A DNA stretch of 25,060 bases. Source: Rozella allomycis CSF55. Taxonomy: Eukaryota > Rozellomycota. This document shows, in pieces, positions 1-8,378 of the stretch (position 1 is the first letter of the stretch; each line of letters starts with the position of its first letter). The position numbers and the translations under genes were made by a program. The notes beneath the pieces are model-generated. The model did not search any database, was not told the origin of the DNA, and saw only the letters and a list, made by a program, of their open reading frames with translations. The stretch is from positions 1 to 25,060 of the forward strand of contig KE560431.1 of assembly GCA_000442015.1 (NCBI GenBank), read 5' to 3'.

Positions 1-42
1 ATCAAAGTGTTCTAAAAATAGAAGTACCCTTACATTTGGCAA

Positions 43-57
43 CCCTTGTTGCAAGGG
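43..57. repeat. Short perfect hairpin just upstream of the first ATG
   Basis: CCCTTG at 43-48 pairs with CAAGGG at 52-57 across a 3-nt loop, ten bases before the ATG at 68. It would lie in the 5' untranslated region or core promoter. It may be chance; no other gene in the window shows it. Confidence 0.3.
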
Positions 58-67
58 CTTAGACATT

Positions 68-981
68 ATGAAAACATTTTTCTTGTTCTTGGCGCTACTT
101 CAGGTATTATTTTCCGTTCCCTTGACTGCTTTGAAATCTTCAGGCCGTGAAGCTTTAAAAAAAGTGATTTATCGACGATTGTCCACCAGATACATGACGA
201 GGATCACAGAAATGCAATCATTTCTGAACTCAAGGCACTCACTACCAAAGGACGAGAGGTTTCAAATCCTTTGACGCCAGGTTCTTTTACAAACTCTGCA
301 ACGTATTTCTTTTCGACTCGCCTATTCGACTATGTTCTCGAATATTTGCCACGCACAAAGTATTACCTGTCCCACAACGACAATCAAGTAATCGGCATCA
401 GAGAAAAAGCTAAAAATTCAAACTGCGTGAAGTGAAAATGGGAAAGGCGCTCAGTCTTTCTGCTTTCAGGTAACATCGACAATGAATTTGACGACGAAAT
501 CCTGTACACGCATTCTGTTTATGAGTGCGTAGCCTTGAGTATTCGAAGAAAGAAGAGACCGTCCCATTGCTTTTGGCTCATATCAATCGAGAAGAACTGA
601 AAACGGTATCACTACTGATATCGTTGACAGGATCATTCAAAGGTATAAGTCATTTGATGGCAAAGATATTGTGGTAAATGAAAGTCTGCTTATATCTCTG
701 ATCATTTGGAGAGAATCTTGGAAAAATTGTATACGGCAGGAATGAAGAATATCAATTTGAAAATTGAAAACGAGGTTATCTTTATGGACCATGCAGAAGT
801 GGTTAGAGTCGTGAAAAATAATGAAAAAATATTCATGGGCCCCTTCAATCCTCAGTTGCTCTCTGCGTATGTCAAGCCTGCGAATCTTGCACTGTCAAAA
901 TTGACTGGCCAAGAAATCGATCTTTTCCCAGAAGAAAGCGATCCATTCTTGAAGAATATTAAAATTGCGGCAATTAAATAA
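68..981 (+). pseudogene. Frame-broken gene for a secreted protein of unknown function
   Basis: The ATG at 68 opens a strong signal peptide (MKTFFLFLALLQVLFSVPLT). Coding-like sequence continues to the TAA at 979-981, but the reading frame changes several times. First change: at the A7 run 157-163, where one extra A would rejoin the frames. Second: near the A5 run at 412-416. Third: around 468-471. Fourth: between about 530 and 550. Fifth: between 682 and 705. No pair of GT-AG sites 26-29 nt apart repairs these, unlike the clean introns of neighbouring genes. The last segment (706-981) is an intact, soluble-looking stretch with no recognised domain. I cannot tell a decayed gene from several single-base assembly errors, although at least the first two breaks fit homopolymer undercalls. 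No family recognised. Confidence 0.55.
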
Positions 982-1050
982 TAAACTGGCATTCAATAAC
1001 AATTACAAATGCATATTTTTTGCCACATAGATGTATTTTATTTGATGAAA

Positions 1051-1353
1051 TTATTCGTCTTCTCCGGATGAAAGAAATCGGCTAATTTCTGGATCATAAT
1101 CTTTGCACCAACATCCTTGTTGATCAAAATCTCGGTTACAAAAGATGTAAGGATTGCAGTTGAATCGTCCGAATCTGTCCAAGTCGTCTCTGTCGCAAAC
1201 ATCTCTGCAAAATCTACGGCAGCGTCTTTCATAACGGTCACAGAAATCCATTCTTCTTCGTCTTTCCTCTTGAGCTGAAGCGATGATTGCTAGAAGGGCA
1301 ATGATTGCAAAAAAGACAATGTTGAATTGCATAATGATGGGGAAGTGGATCAT
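1051..1353 (-). CDS. Small secreted Arg/Cys-rich protein
   Basis: Single-exon protein of 100 residues (93 if the second Met, at 1332, is the start). That second Met begins a clean signal peptide with a hydrophobic core (FFAIIALLAIIASA), so 1332 is the likelier start. The mature part opens with an Arg/Glu-rich run (EERRRR), then eight cysteines in two groups: four in a basic segment (FCDRYERRCRRFCRDVC) and four after NPYIF (about residues 66-84). An even cysteine count after a signal peptide suggests disulfide-stabilised secretion. The tail is acidic. The gene converges on the broken secreted gene, with about 70 bp between them. It resembles small secreted effector-like proteins in architecture only; no family recognised. 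Confidence 0.7.
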   Translation of the reverse strand: MIHFPIIMQFNIVFFAIIALLAIIASAQEERRRRMDFCDRYERRCRRFCRDVCDRDDLDRFGRFNCNPYIFCNRDFDQQGCWCKDYDPEISRFLSSGEDE

Positions 1354-1463
1354 CGGTATATTTCAATTAAATTGAAAGCATTTCTTCTAGCTTTGTCTCA
1401 ATTAAAGAAACGATGAATTATTGGTAGCATTGACGTTTCTTCAAACTGGCTTCGCTTCAGCCA

Positions 1464-1464
1464 N
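1464..1464. other. Assembly gap (single N)
   Basis: A single N lies between two short hairpin-prone GC-rich pieces (TGGCT..AGCCA on each side) upstream of the farnesyltransferase gene. Other Ns at 5773, 23739, 23963 and 24290 behave as contig joints, so sequence may be missing or duplicated here too. Confidence 0.6.
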
Positions 1465-1518
1465 AATGGCTTGCCCAGCCACGCTTCTAAACGATGGACT
1501 TTCTACATCTGTCTTACA

Positions 1519-2824
1519 ATGATGACAATTTTGCCACCAAAACAAGTGACACACAGGTAAAAATTACTATTTCTTGAAAAAATGGATCCAAGTAGAGTCG
1601 TCATGCATAGAGCGATTCCAAGAAAATAATTCTTTCACACTTAAGAGGCAAGATCACATCGATTTCATTCTTGAAAACTTTGTTAATCTAGAGTCATATA
1701 TGATCAGTCTTGATTCGAGTCAAACTTGGCTGTGTTATTGGATGTGTCATTCTCTTGCACTTTTAGATGCGCCAATACCTCACCAGGAAAAGTATTTGTT
1801 GATTATTTGTTTTAAAAGATTGATAAACACGATTAGATTGTTGCAAAGTGAACAAGGTGGATTCGCTGGAGCGCCTGGAATGATCCCACATCTTGCATCG
1901 TCTTATGCCGCTATTTTGGCTATAGCAACAATTGGGACACCTGAAGCGTACTCCATTGTTAACACAAAGAAACTATATGAATTTTTGGCAAGTGTGAAAC
2001 ATAAAGATGGCTTCTTTTACATGCAGCAAGGAGGTGAAGTCGATGTAAGGGGATGTTACTGCGCTATTGTTTGTGCATATTTAACAGGCATAATGGACGA
2101 TAAACTGACTGAAAATGTAGCGGAATATATTCTAAAGTAGTTTATCATATTTTGAAATAAAAGATGCCAGACATATGAAGGTGGGTTCGGAGGTATTCCC
2201 GATGCTGAAGCGCATGGCGGATACACGTTTTGTGCAGTTGCTGCGCTCAAGATTTTGGGAAGAGTTAAAGATTGCAATATGGACGCTCTTATTGTAAGAA
2301 ATAATGAAATTCTTGACGTAGCGATTTGTTTCATCGAAACAAATGAAATTGGAAGGAGGATTTCAGGGAAGATGCAATAAATTAGTCGATGGGTGTTATT
2401 CATTTTGGCAAGCAGCGATTTTCCCGATAATTGAGAGTGAATTACCGATTCCAGAGTTTCACGCATACAATCAAGGTAGAATATAGTTTTGCAATTTATA
2501 GAAATGCTTCAAAGGTATTTGCTTTGTTGTTGCCAACTTGATCTTGAGGATCACGGGGGAATGTTAGATAAGCCTGAAAAGTAATAGATTTTTTATCAAC
2601 TTAAATGGTATCCAGATTTGTATCATACATGCTATTGTCTCTCTGGTCTTTCTTTATCTCAAAGAATAATTCGTCTGTCGAAAGAAAATCCATTCACTCT
2701 TAGGTGCATGGAAATGTCAGTTATTCTTGGAGACGAATCAAACGAATTAAAAACTACTCATCCCGTATTTAACATTGTATCAACCAAGGTTGATTCCATT
2801 TTGGATTATTTTAAAGTCAAATAA
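1519..2824 (+). CDS. Protein farnesyltransferase beta subunit (six exons)
   Basis: Catalytic subunit of CAAX farnesyltransferase; with the alpha subunit it attaches farnesyl to the cysteine of Ras-type proteins. Exons: 1519-1556, 1585-2136, 2164-2293, 2322-2475, 2502-2580, 2608-2824; they sum to 390 codons (389 aa), close to the core of family members. Visible: WLCYW near residue 61, GEVDVRG with the substrate-binding Arg near 168, EAHGGYTFC near 212, GRCNKLVDGCYSFW with the Asp and Cys zinc ligands (about 263 and 265), and DLYHTCYCLSGLS with the His ligand (about 324). AHGGYTF and DGCYSFW favour farnesyl- over geranylgeranyltransferase. Introns 2-4 are GT-AG (27, 28, 26 nt). Introns 1 and 5 (28 and 27 nt) are GT-TG when placed by frame and homology. 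The ATG at 1519 gives an N-terminus ending QVTHRIQVESS, which matches the family. A BSD gene follows 48 bp downstream. Confidence 0.93.
1557..1584 (+). other. Farnesyltransferase intron 1, GT-TG
   Basis: The donor is a good CAG/GTAAAA. The first downstream AG (1591-1592, a 36-nt intron) puts exon 2 out of frame with every open upstream frame. Ending at AAATG (1584) gives a 28-nt intron and joins the MMTILPP exon in frame to the QVESS segment. Confidence 0.55.
2581..2607 (+). other. Farnesyltransferase intron 5, GT-TG
   Basis: The donor is AA/GTAATAG. The only usable AG (2614-2615, 35 nt) breaks the frame and removes the conserved Asp before LYHTCYC. Ending at AAATG (2607) gives a 27-nt intron and the product KPEKYPDLYHTCYC, with the same spacing as the human KPGKSRDFYHTCYC. 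Confidence 0.65.
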
Positions 2825-2872
2825 ATTTAGCATTAATCATCTAGTTTACTTTTCAGTATTTCTAAATTTCAA

Positions 2873-3622
2873 ATGCAATTTTTGAGTAAGCGTTTATTCC
2901 ACTTGTGATCTTAGAATCAGTTATAGATAAAAATTTTGATACAGAATATATAGCCGAACTAACTGGCGAAATAAAGAATCAAATAAAATCGACCATCAGC
3001 AATTTAACCGAAGAATTTCAAAAAGAAAAGAATGAATTCATGGCAAAAAAGGCAGAAATAGACCAGAATGAAACTGAAGAATTTTGGGACAAGTATACAG
3101 AAGATGTGAAGAAGAGAATACTGGAACTTTCAAACGATTCAAGAAATTTTCTTGTCAATCCGCCAGTTGATACAGAATATCAAAGTGATTATGCAACAGA
3201 TTTGCAAAAAGGCATAGTAATGATTAAATAGAGGGTGTAAAGGCTATAATGAAAGTTGATGAAAAACTGCAATCAATGAGATACCAGCTAGTACCAACAA
3301 AGTAAATCGTGAATGTAAATATAATAGAATTGATGATAAAAGTTTTTGGAGAAATTATTTTTACAGAGTTCATATGATTGTAATGGAATCTGAAGACAAT
3401 GTACTGTTTGACAATTCGTCACCAAAAAAGGAAGAACCAATTGTGGTTATGAAGAGTGAAGATAATAATAAAATAGAAAGTTCTGACTGGGATAAAAATT
3501 TGGATAATGAATTGGAAAAATTGGGGCTGAATTTGGATGACGTGGAAATTGAAGGATCGGAAGACGTTGAATTGAATTTGGACGATATTGATAATGAATT
3601 GAACAAATTAACAAATAAATAA
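2873..3622 (+). CDS. BSD-domain protein (BSDC1-like, four exons)
   Basis: BSD domains are short three-helix folds found in TFIIH p62, synapse-associated and BSDC1-type proteins; the exact role of this member is unknown. Exons 2873-2885, 2915-3216, 3243-3301 and 3328-3622 sum to 223 codons (222 aa), separated by GT-AG introns of 29, 26 and 26 nt. The N-terminal half is charged and helical. The BSD signature FWRNYFYRV lies at the start of exon 4, near residue 132, preceded by QLVPTKIDDKS; its invariant Phe-Trp pair is intact. The C-terminal tail is strongly acidic (ESEDN, DLDDI-type runs) and probably disordered. The domain is only visible after splicing, because exon 3 otherwise ends at an in-frame TAA. 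The stop lies within AATAAATAAA. The gene converges with taxilin (45 bp apart). Confidence 0.82.
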
Positions 3623-3667
3623 AGAAATAATTTTGTCATAATTTTGTAATGTGATAAATTTGATTGT

Positions 3668-4872
3668 TTATTCTGTAACTTTTTCTGAATCATCCAAATT
3701 TTCAATTTCGGATTTTCCAGAATCTGAAGATTTTGCATTTTCATCAATTTGTTTAAGTTCTTCTTTTGCCTTTTTTCTTTCTTGCTGGAGAGCTCGACAC
3801 AATTTTTCTAATTTTTGATTTTGGGTTTTCAAATTATCAATTGACGATTGCATTTTCGTTCTCTTTGATTATTAAAGAGAGAATAAAATACCTCGTCAAT
3901 CATTTCTAGAATATTTTTATTAAAAGTTTCAATCTTTCTGGACTGGTTCTGTTTTTCAATTTCCAGGGATCTATTCTTTTTATTCATCTGTAATTAAAAA
4001 TAAAATTTATTTTACATTATCGATTTCTTTCTTTAAAGTATCAAACATTACGTTGCTTTTATCCAACATTACTTCAACGCTCTTAAACTTTTCTGCATAC
4101 GTGCAAATTTGAGCTTTCATTTCTTTTTCTATAAATGAATATTCAGTGACTTGTCTCGTTAAAGTTTCTACTTGAGAATTCATTTCTGAATTATTCTGAA
4201 TTTGTTGCTGCAATTTAGCTTCAGCTAATTTCAATTCCAAATCTTTCTTTTTCATCAAAGTATTAAAATGTTTCTCACGAAGATCATATTGCTCAACATA
4301 ATTATTATATTGTTCTTTCATCTTCTCATACATCCCCTGTCTCTTTTTTTGCTCCTCTGAATCCTTTTCAATCTTTTCTTTAATATCAGAAATAGCACTT
4401 TCAAATTTTGATGACAATTCATCTCTCTTCTTTTCAGCCTCTTTTGATGCCTTCAATGCTTCTTCTCTCACACTCTTATTGTCCTTTTGTAGTTCTCTAC
4501 ACAAATTCTCTAGTTTTTTAGATTTCGCACTATCTTGAATCACTTTAAATAAATAACTATAAAAGTTATTACATTGTTCGCGTTCCTTTATCAATAAATC
4601 ACATTTATTCTTTAAAGTGATGTAACTACTCTCAAGATGCTTCAAATCTTTAATCAGAAATTAAATATAAATTATTTAATTACCAAATAATGATCTTGCA
4701 TAGAGTTGGAAGCGGTTAAAATAGCCTTTCCAATTATTTCACCTAAAATGTACATAAAGAGTCTTTTATTACGAACTGGGATATCTTCAACAGAATATGA
4801 CATTTCTAACTGCTCGAGTCTCGATTTTAATAACTCTATAGAGTCAGGTGATAATTTGCTATTTTGGAGCAT
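3668..4872 (-). CDS. Taxilin family coiled-coil protein (four exons)
   Basis: Taxilins are long coiled-coil proteins that bind syntaxins and act in vesicle traffic and centrosome-linked functions. Exons on the minus strand: 4872-4684, 4654-4016, 3987-3892, 3862-3668; all junctions are phase 0 and the total is 373 codons (372 aa). Two family hallmarks are visible: KLENLCRELQKDNK in exon 2 and QKLEKLCRALQQERKK in exon 4, plus the segment with SNVMFDTLKKEIDN. Heptad-like, Lys/Glu/Gln-rich sequence covers most of the protein. Introns 2 and 3 are GT-AG (28 and 29 nt). Intron 1 is placed at 4683-4655 (29 nt), ending in TG, which gives HYLIKDLKHLE in frame; the nearest AG (36 nt) shifts the frame. 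The tail is acidic. Confidence 0.88.
4655..4683 (-). other. Taxilin intron 1, GT-TG candidate
   Basis: Minus-strand donor TTG/GTAATT; the end at TTTCTG gives 29 nt and keeps phase 0. The alternative AG end at 4648 (36 nt) would need one extra exon base, for example a third G before the donor. Confidence 0.5.
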
Positions 4873-5012
4873 TTGAATTTTGGACCAGGGTCATTCTTAA
4901 TGCATTAATTATTCATTGGAATAGTGGAAAATAGCAAATCACCTCAACATTATTTATTAGTAAATATAAAAAGCAAAAAAGTTCATTGTATGTTGCTTTA
5001 TTTTCGGTAACC

Positions 5013-6394
5013 TTAGAGGGTTAATTCCACATAAAATTCCTCGCCCTTTCCTTTACCTGGCTCTTTATAAATGATGCCGTTATCATGAACCTCAAAATTC
5101 ATGTCTTTCTTTTCCCCACCTATAACCTTTTGCTCAAATATATGGACAGGAATTCTCAACTTGTTCTCAACTAGCACTGCGTCCCCATTTCTCTCAAAAT
5201 ACGCATAATATGGAATATCATAGTCAACGGCCATCCAATCCGAAGCCCCACTAGTGTCTCTAGAGGCACAATTTGCTGATCCCTTCTCACACAACTTGAA
5301 ACTATCATCATTTTTACCCTTTGTTATGAATAAAGGTTTGTCTCCGCGTCCGTATTTAGACTTATTATCTACATACATAAACGCATCTTTCCCTACCCAA
5401 GCACCAGCAAAATCCTTTCCTCTCATCACACCAAGAACAGCTTCTTTTCCGTTCACCAACACGTTATCTACTCTACTGCAAACGTCTCTGAACAGGAAAT
5501 AGTCTCCTTTGCATTCATCTTTGGAATAACAAGGTCGTTCACGGTCTTCAGGGACAAGATAATATCCATTTTCACACTTTTGACAGGCCAATTCGGCGTT
5601 TCTCGTCACGCACCCTTTCGGTAAGCAAACCATTTTTCCATTTAATTCATCTTTGTTCTTGCAATCTTGGTTCAAAGTTTTGTCAACATCCAAACATTTG
5701 TCACCGTCCCTATTTGGCATCTTTTCGCCTTTGCAAGAGTCACATTTTTTCCCATCAGGGCTGTACTTTTCANAGGGGTGTACTTGTCACATTCCGGAAT
5801 AGGAGTTGCGCATATTTTCTTGTTGTTGTCAGTCGTTTGAAATGGGCCATTGTCCTTTAACTCACACTCTTTGCATGTGAGACCTCCAGTAAGATCGTAA
5901 ACTTTGCATCCATTGATGGGCATACCGCAAGCATGGTAATCGTTTTCAGCGTCGACTAGAAGAACTTTGTGGTTGCTATCTTTGCATTCCACACATTGAC
6001 CTCCGCTAACACTTTTACATCCGGGAACTTGAACCTTGGCTTGCGAATTGTTTGTCGTTGATGATGAAGATGAAGACGTAGAAGAAGCCGTCGAGGACGA
6101 CGTCGATGAAGGTGTTTGCGTAGTGGTGGGTCCTGATGCGATAGGCGCCCCTGTACTCGTTGAAGAAGCACCTGAGTTTGCTAAAGGAGGTACCGCTATT
6201 CCTGAATTCGGCGGCCAATAGTTTGAAGCCAAAGGACCAGAATACATCGAGGGAAACACTGGACGACCGTATTGGTCATATCCAATTGGCATCTGATAAC
6301 CGTAGTACCCTCCTTGAATATTTTGTGGACGCACACCTGTTGGCGCGCTTATTGATATTCCTAGTAATGCTGGAAGAACAAGAAACTTGTGCAT
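5013..6394 (-). CDS. Secreted Cys-rich protein A (Ser/Thr-rich linker), one assembly joint
   Basis: Signal peptide (MHKFLVLPALLGISIS), then a Gly/Pro/Tyr-rich stretch, a Ser/Thr-rich linker (about residues 74-118, probably O-glycosylated), then Cys-pair modules (CVEC, CKEC, CDSC, CQKC) and a C-terminal domain of about 190 residues with few cysteines. It is paralogous to the next gene upstream (shared GCKVYD, CKEC, NGPF, TTDN). The frame breaks at the N at 5773. There the stretch AAGTAC..CCCT appears twice, on either side of the N, and skipping the duplicate restores KYSPDGKKCDSC, which matches the paralogue's KYKPDGNTCDVC. I therefore read this as one intact gene with a badly closed gap. Extracellular or surface role inferred; no known family recognised. 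AATAAA follows the stop. Confidence 0.78.
5773..5773. other. Assembly gap inside Cys-rich gene A
   Basis: A single N with a short near-duplicate (minus strand AAGTACACCCCT then AAGTACAGCCCTGATGG) on either side: two contig ends that overlap but were not merged. Confidence 0.75.
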
Positions 6395-6779
6395 TCGTTT
6401 TGTTACATATTTCTCCTGTTAGCAAAGAATTTATACATCTAATATTAGAAGTTTTAATCTTATTTCAGATAGTATTTCCAGGTAGTAGTACTAAATTTAG
6501 ATCTCAATAATGTTGATGAATTCTAATGCGCTACTCTGTCAGTTGCTACTTCGGCGTTTCCCGCACCATCTTAATAAAATTGGAGATAAATGACGTTTTA
6601 ACTCATTGCCCCTGAAAAGTCAGGCAAGGGTGAATCTGGCGCTACATTGATTGATGAATTAATTAGCATCATCAACTAGATCGATTGCTGGTCACGCTTA
6701 AACGTAAACTATCTTAAAAGCTTCATGAATGTGGTACACTAGTAAATAATTAGATTTATAGCTTTATTATATGTGCTAA
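6395..6779. other. Intergenic region between Cys-rich genes A and B
   Basis: 385 bp holding the 5' flank of gene A (see promoter entry) and the 3' flank of gene B. I see no further gene, tRNA or repeat in it. Confidence 0.6.
6411..6436 (-). promoter_or_regulatory. TATA-like box and AACAGGAGAA block, gene A
   Basis: On the minus strand GTATAAAT (6436-6429) is followed by AACAGGAGAA (6420-6411), 17-26 nt before the ATG at 6394. The same block at nearly the same distance precedes paralogue B, so it is either a shared promoter/initiator element or recent common ancestry. Confidence 0.5.
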
Positions 6780-8252
6780 CTATTGAAGTTCCATCAGGAT
6801 TTCGTAGCATTCCCCTATGTCACTTAACCAAACTCCATCATGTCTAACTACATAGCACAAATCATTAACTTTGCCATCCGAATGCTTTTCCACAAAGGTA
6901 ACGGATACCCTCCACTTATTGTCTTTAAATGATGCATTTCCAATTTTATCCATGGAAATATAATTCCATTTTTCTTTAATATACGAAAGTGACATCCATT
7001 GTTTAGTTTCTGTTCTGAAACCCACGTAATTACTATCACCTTTACCATCAACTTTGCATAGAGCCTTTAAGCCACCCGTGTCTTTTATGTCTTTTATCGT
7101 GTATTCAGGATTATTTCCATTACATTGGTTACCGTATCCTGTCGCAAATTTTGAATATAAATATGTATCATCCCCTTCACAAAGTGCGAATTCATTTCCA
7201 CCATTTTTCAAGATGAGTTTAACTTTTTGGTCATTTTTTATTGCATCCTCCACTTTCATACAACGATTATTCACAAACATGTATTTTCCATTGCATTTAT
7301 CTTTTCCCACACAAGTTTTGTCAAGTAAAAAGTACCCTTAGCCTTCATCGCATTTTGTTGCCTTCCATCCTGTGGCCCCATCTTTTTCACGATCCAACCA
7401 TCCTGTGGGAAGACATTCAATCGCATTATCCTTCTCTTTTCTGTATTTACATTCTGGATCTGATTGGTCGTCCTTTTCAAGGGTTAAACATTTTTTCCCA
7501 TCTGAACTTGGAAGTCTTTTACTACCATTCTCCTTGCAAACATCACAAGTGTTTCCATCAGGCTTGTATTTCTCACAATCAGCAATTGGTGCTACACAAA
7601 TTTTCTTATTCTCAGTGGTAAGAAATGGTCCATTATTCTTATCCGTGCACTCTTTACACGAGAGTTTGTCGCCAGCATCATAGACTTTGCATCCATTCAC
7701 TTCAACACCACATGCGTATACCTTCTTATCAACATCCACCAACAGAGCCTTTTCATTGCCATTGCTACACTTGATACACTTTCCATTAGCGTCACGATTG
7801 CAGCCTGAATCCTCGGCTCTGGCTTGTGAACTACCACTGTTTGTCGTCGAGCTTCCGGTGTTAGATATCGGTGGCACTATGGATCCAAAATTATTAGACT
7901 GGGGAGTTACAATACCCGCTGGACTACCATTGCCGCTTGTCATCGAGTTTCCATTGTTATACGCTGATGGCACTGGTGTCCCAAAATTATTATATTGGGG
8001 ACTTACAATACCCACTGGGCCACCATTTCCCATGGAGCTTGCAAAGTTAGACACTGGTGGGACTGGGCCCCCAAAATATCCCGACTGAGGAGTTACAAAA
8101 CCTGCTTGACCTCCATTTCCATAACCACTACCAGTATTCTGGTATGACGGATTCGGGATTTGATTCTGTTGTGCATAGTTCGGAGGAGGGTAAGGTATTG
8201 GAGCGCTTTTCGCTATTCCTATTAGTACTGCAAGAGCTAAAACGTGTACCAT
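6780..8252 (-). pseudogene. Secreted Cys-rich protein B, interrupted by one in-frame TAA
   Basis: Signal peptide (MVHVLALAVLIGIAKSA), a Pro/Asn/Gly-rich linker with three imperfect repeats of about 31 residues, then Cys-pair modules (CIKC, CKEC, CDVC) as in gene A and a C-terminal domain ending EILMELQ. Reading is open from 8252 to a TAA at 7340-7338, then continues in the same frame to 6780. The stop sits in GAAGGC-TAA-GGGTAC. Removing the six bases GGCTAA would align CDEG-YFLL with CENG-YYLV of gene A. Upstream of the stop, B has also lost cysteines that A keeps (CLPTGWLD versus CLPKGCVT). Options: a recent loss-of-function insertion, two separate proteins, readthrough, or a sequence error. 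Its start codon and promoter look intact. Confidence 0.7.
7830..8114 (-). repeat. Three-copy protein repeat in the linker of gene B
   Basis: Three tandem units of about 93 nt encode variants of AGIVTPQSNNFGSIVPPISN followed by a Ser/Gly/Asn-rich spacer (residues about 47-141). The copies differ at many sites, so this is an old coding repeat and not an assembly error. Confidence 0.75.
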
Positions 8253-8268
8253 TTAAAACAAGTAGCCC

Positions 8269-8289
8269 CTTTCTCCTGTTATTTATAGG
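8269..8289 (-). promoter_or_regulatory. TATA box and AACAGGAGAAAG block, gene B
   Basis: Minus strand CCTATAAAT (8289-8281) is directly followed by AACAGGAGAAAG (8280-8269), 17-28 nt before the ATG at 8252. The layout matches gene A. The whole divergent gap to the PRP31 ATG at 8379 is only 126 bp. Confidence 0.5.
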
Positions 8290-8378
8290 TCTAATTTAAG
8301 AAACTACATCCTAATAATAGTCTCATGTTGCTTTGAAATCTACATGCCTAAAGTTTGGCAGTGGCATAGTTTCGACGT

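Noticed and set aside
1038-1241. Minus-strand ORF overlapping the small Cys-rich gene
   Set aside because: It overlaps the same strand in another frame and lacks a signal peptide or cysteine pattern.
1477-1556. Alternative farnesyltransferase first exon in the frame MDFLHLSYNDDN
   Set aside because: It joins exon 2 in frame only with a weak GTGACA donor and a 47-nt intron; the ATG at 1519 fits family homology better.
6036-6221. Plus-strand acidic ORF opposite gene A
   Set aside because: It is the antisense of the Ser/Thr-rich linker; composition fully explained by that repeat.
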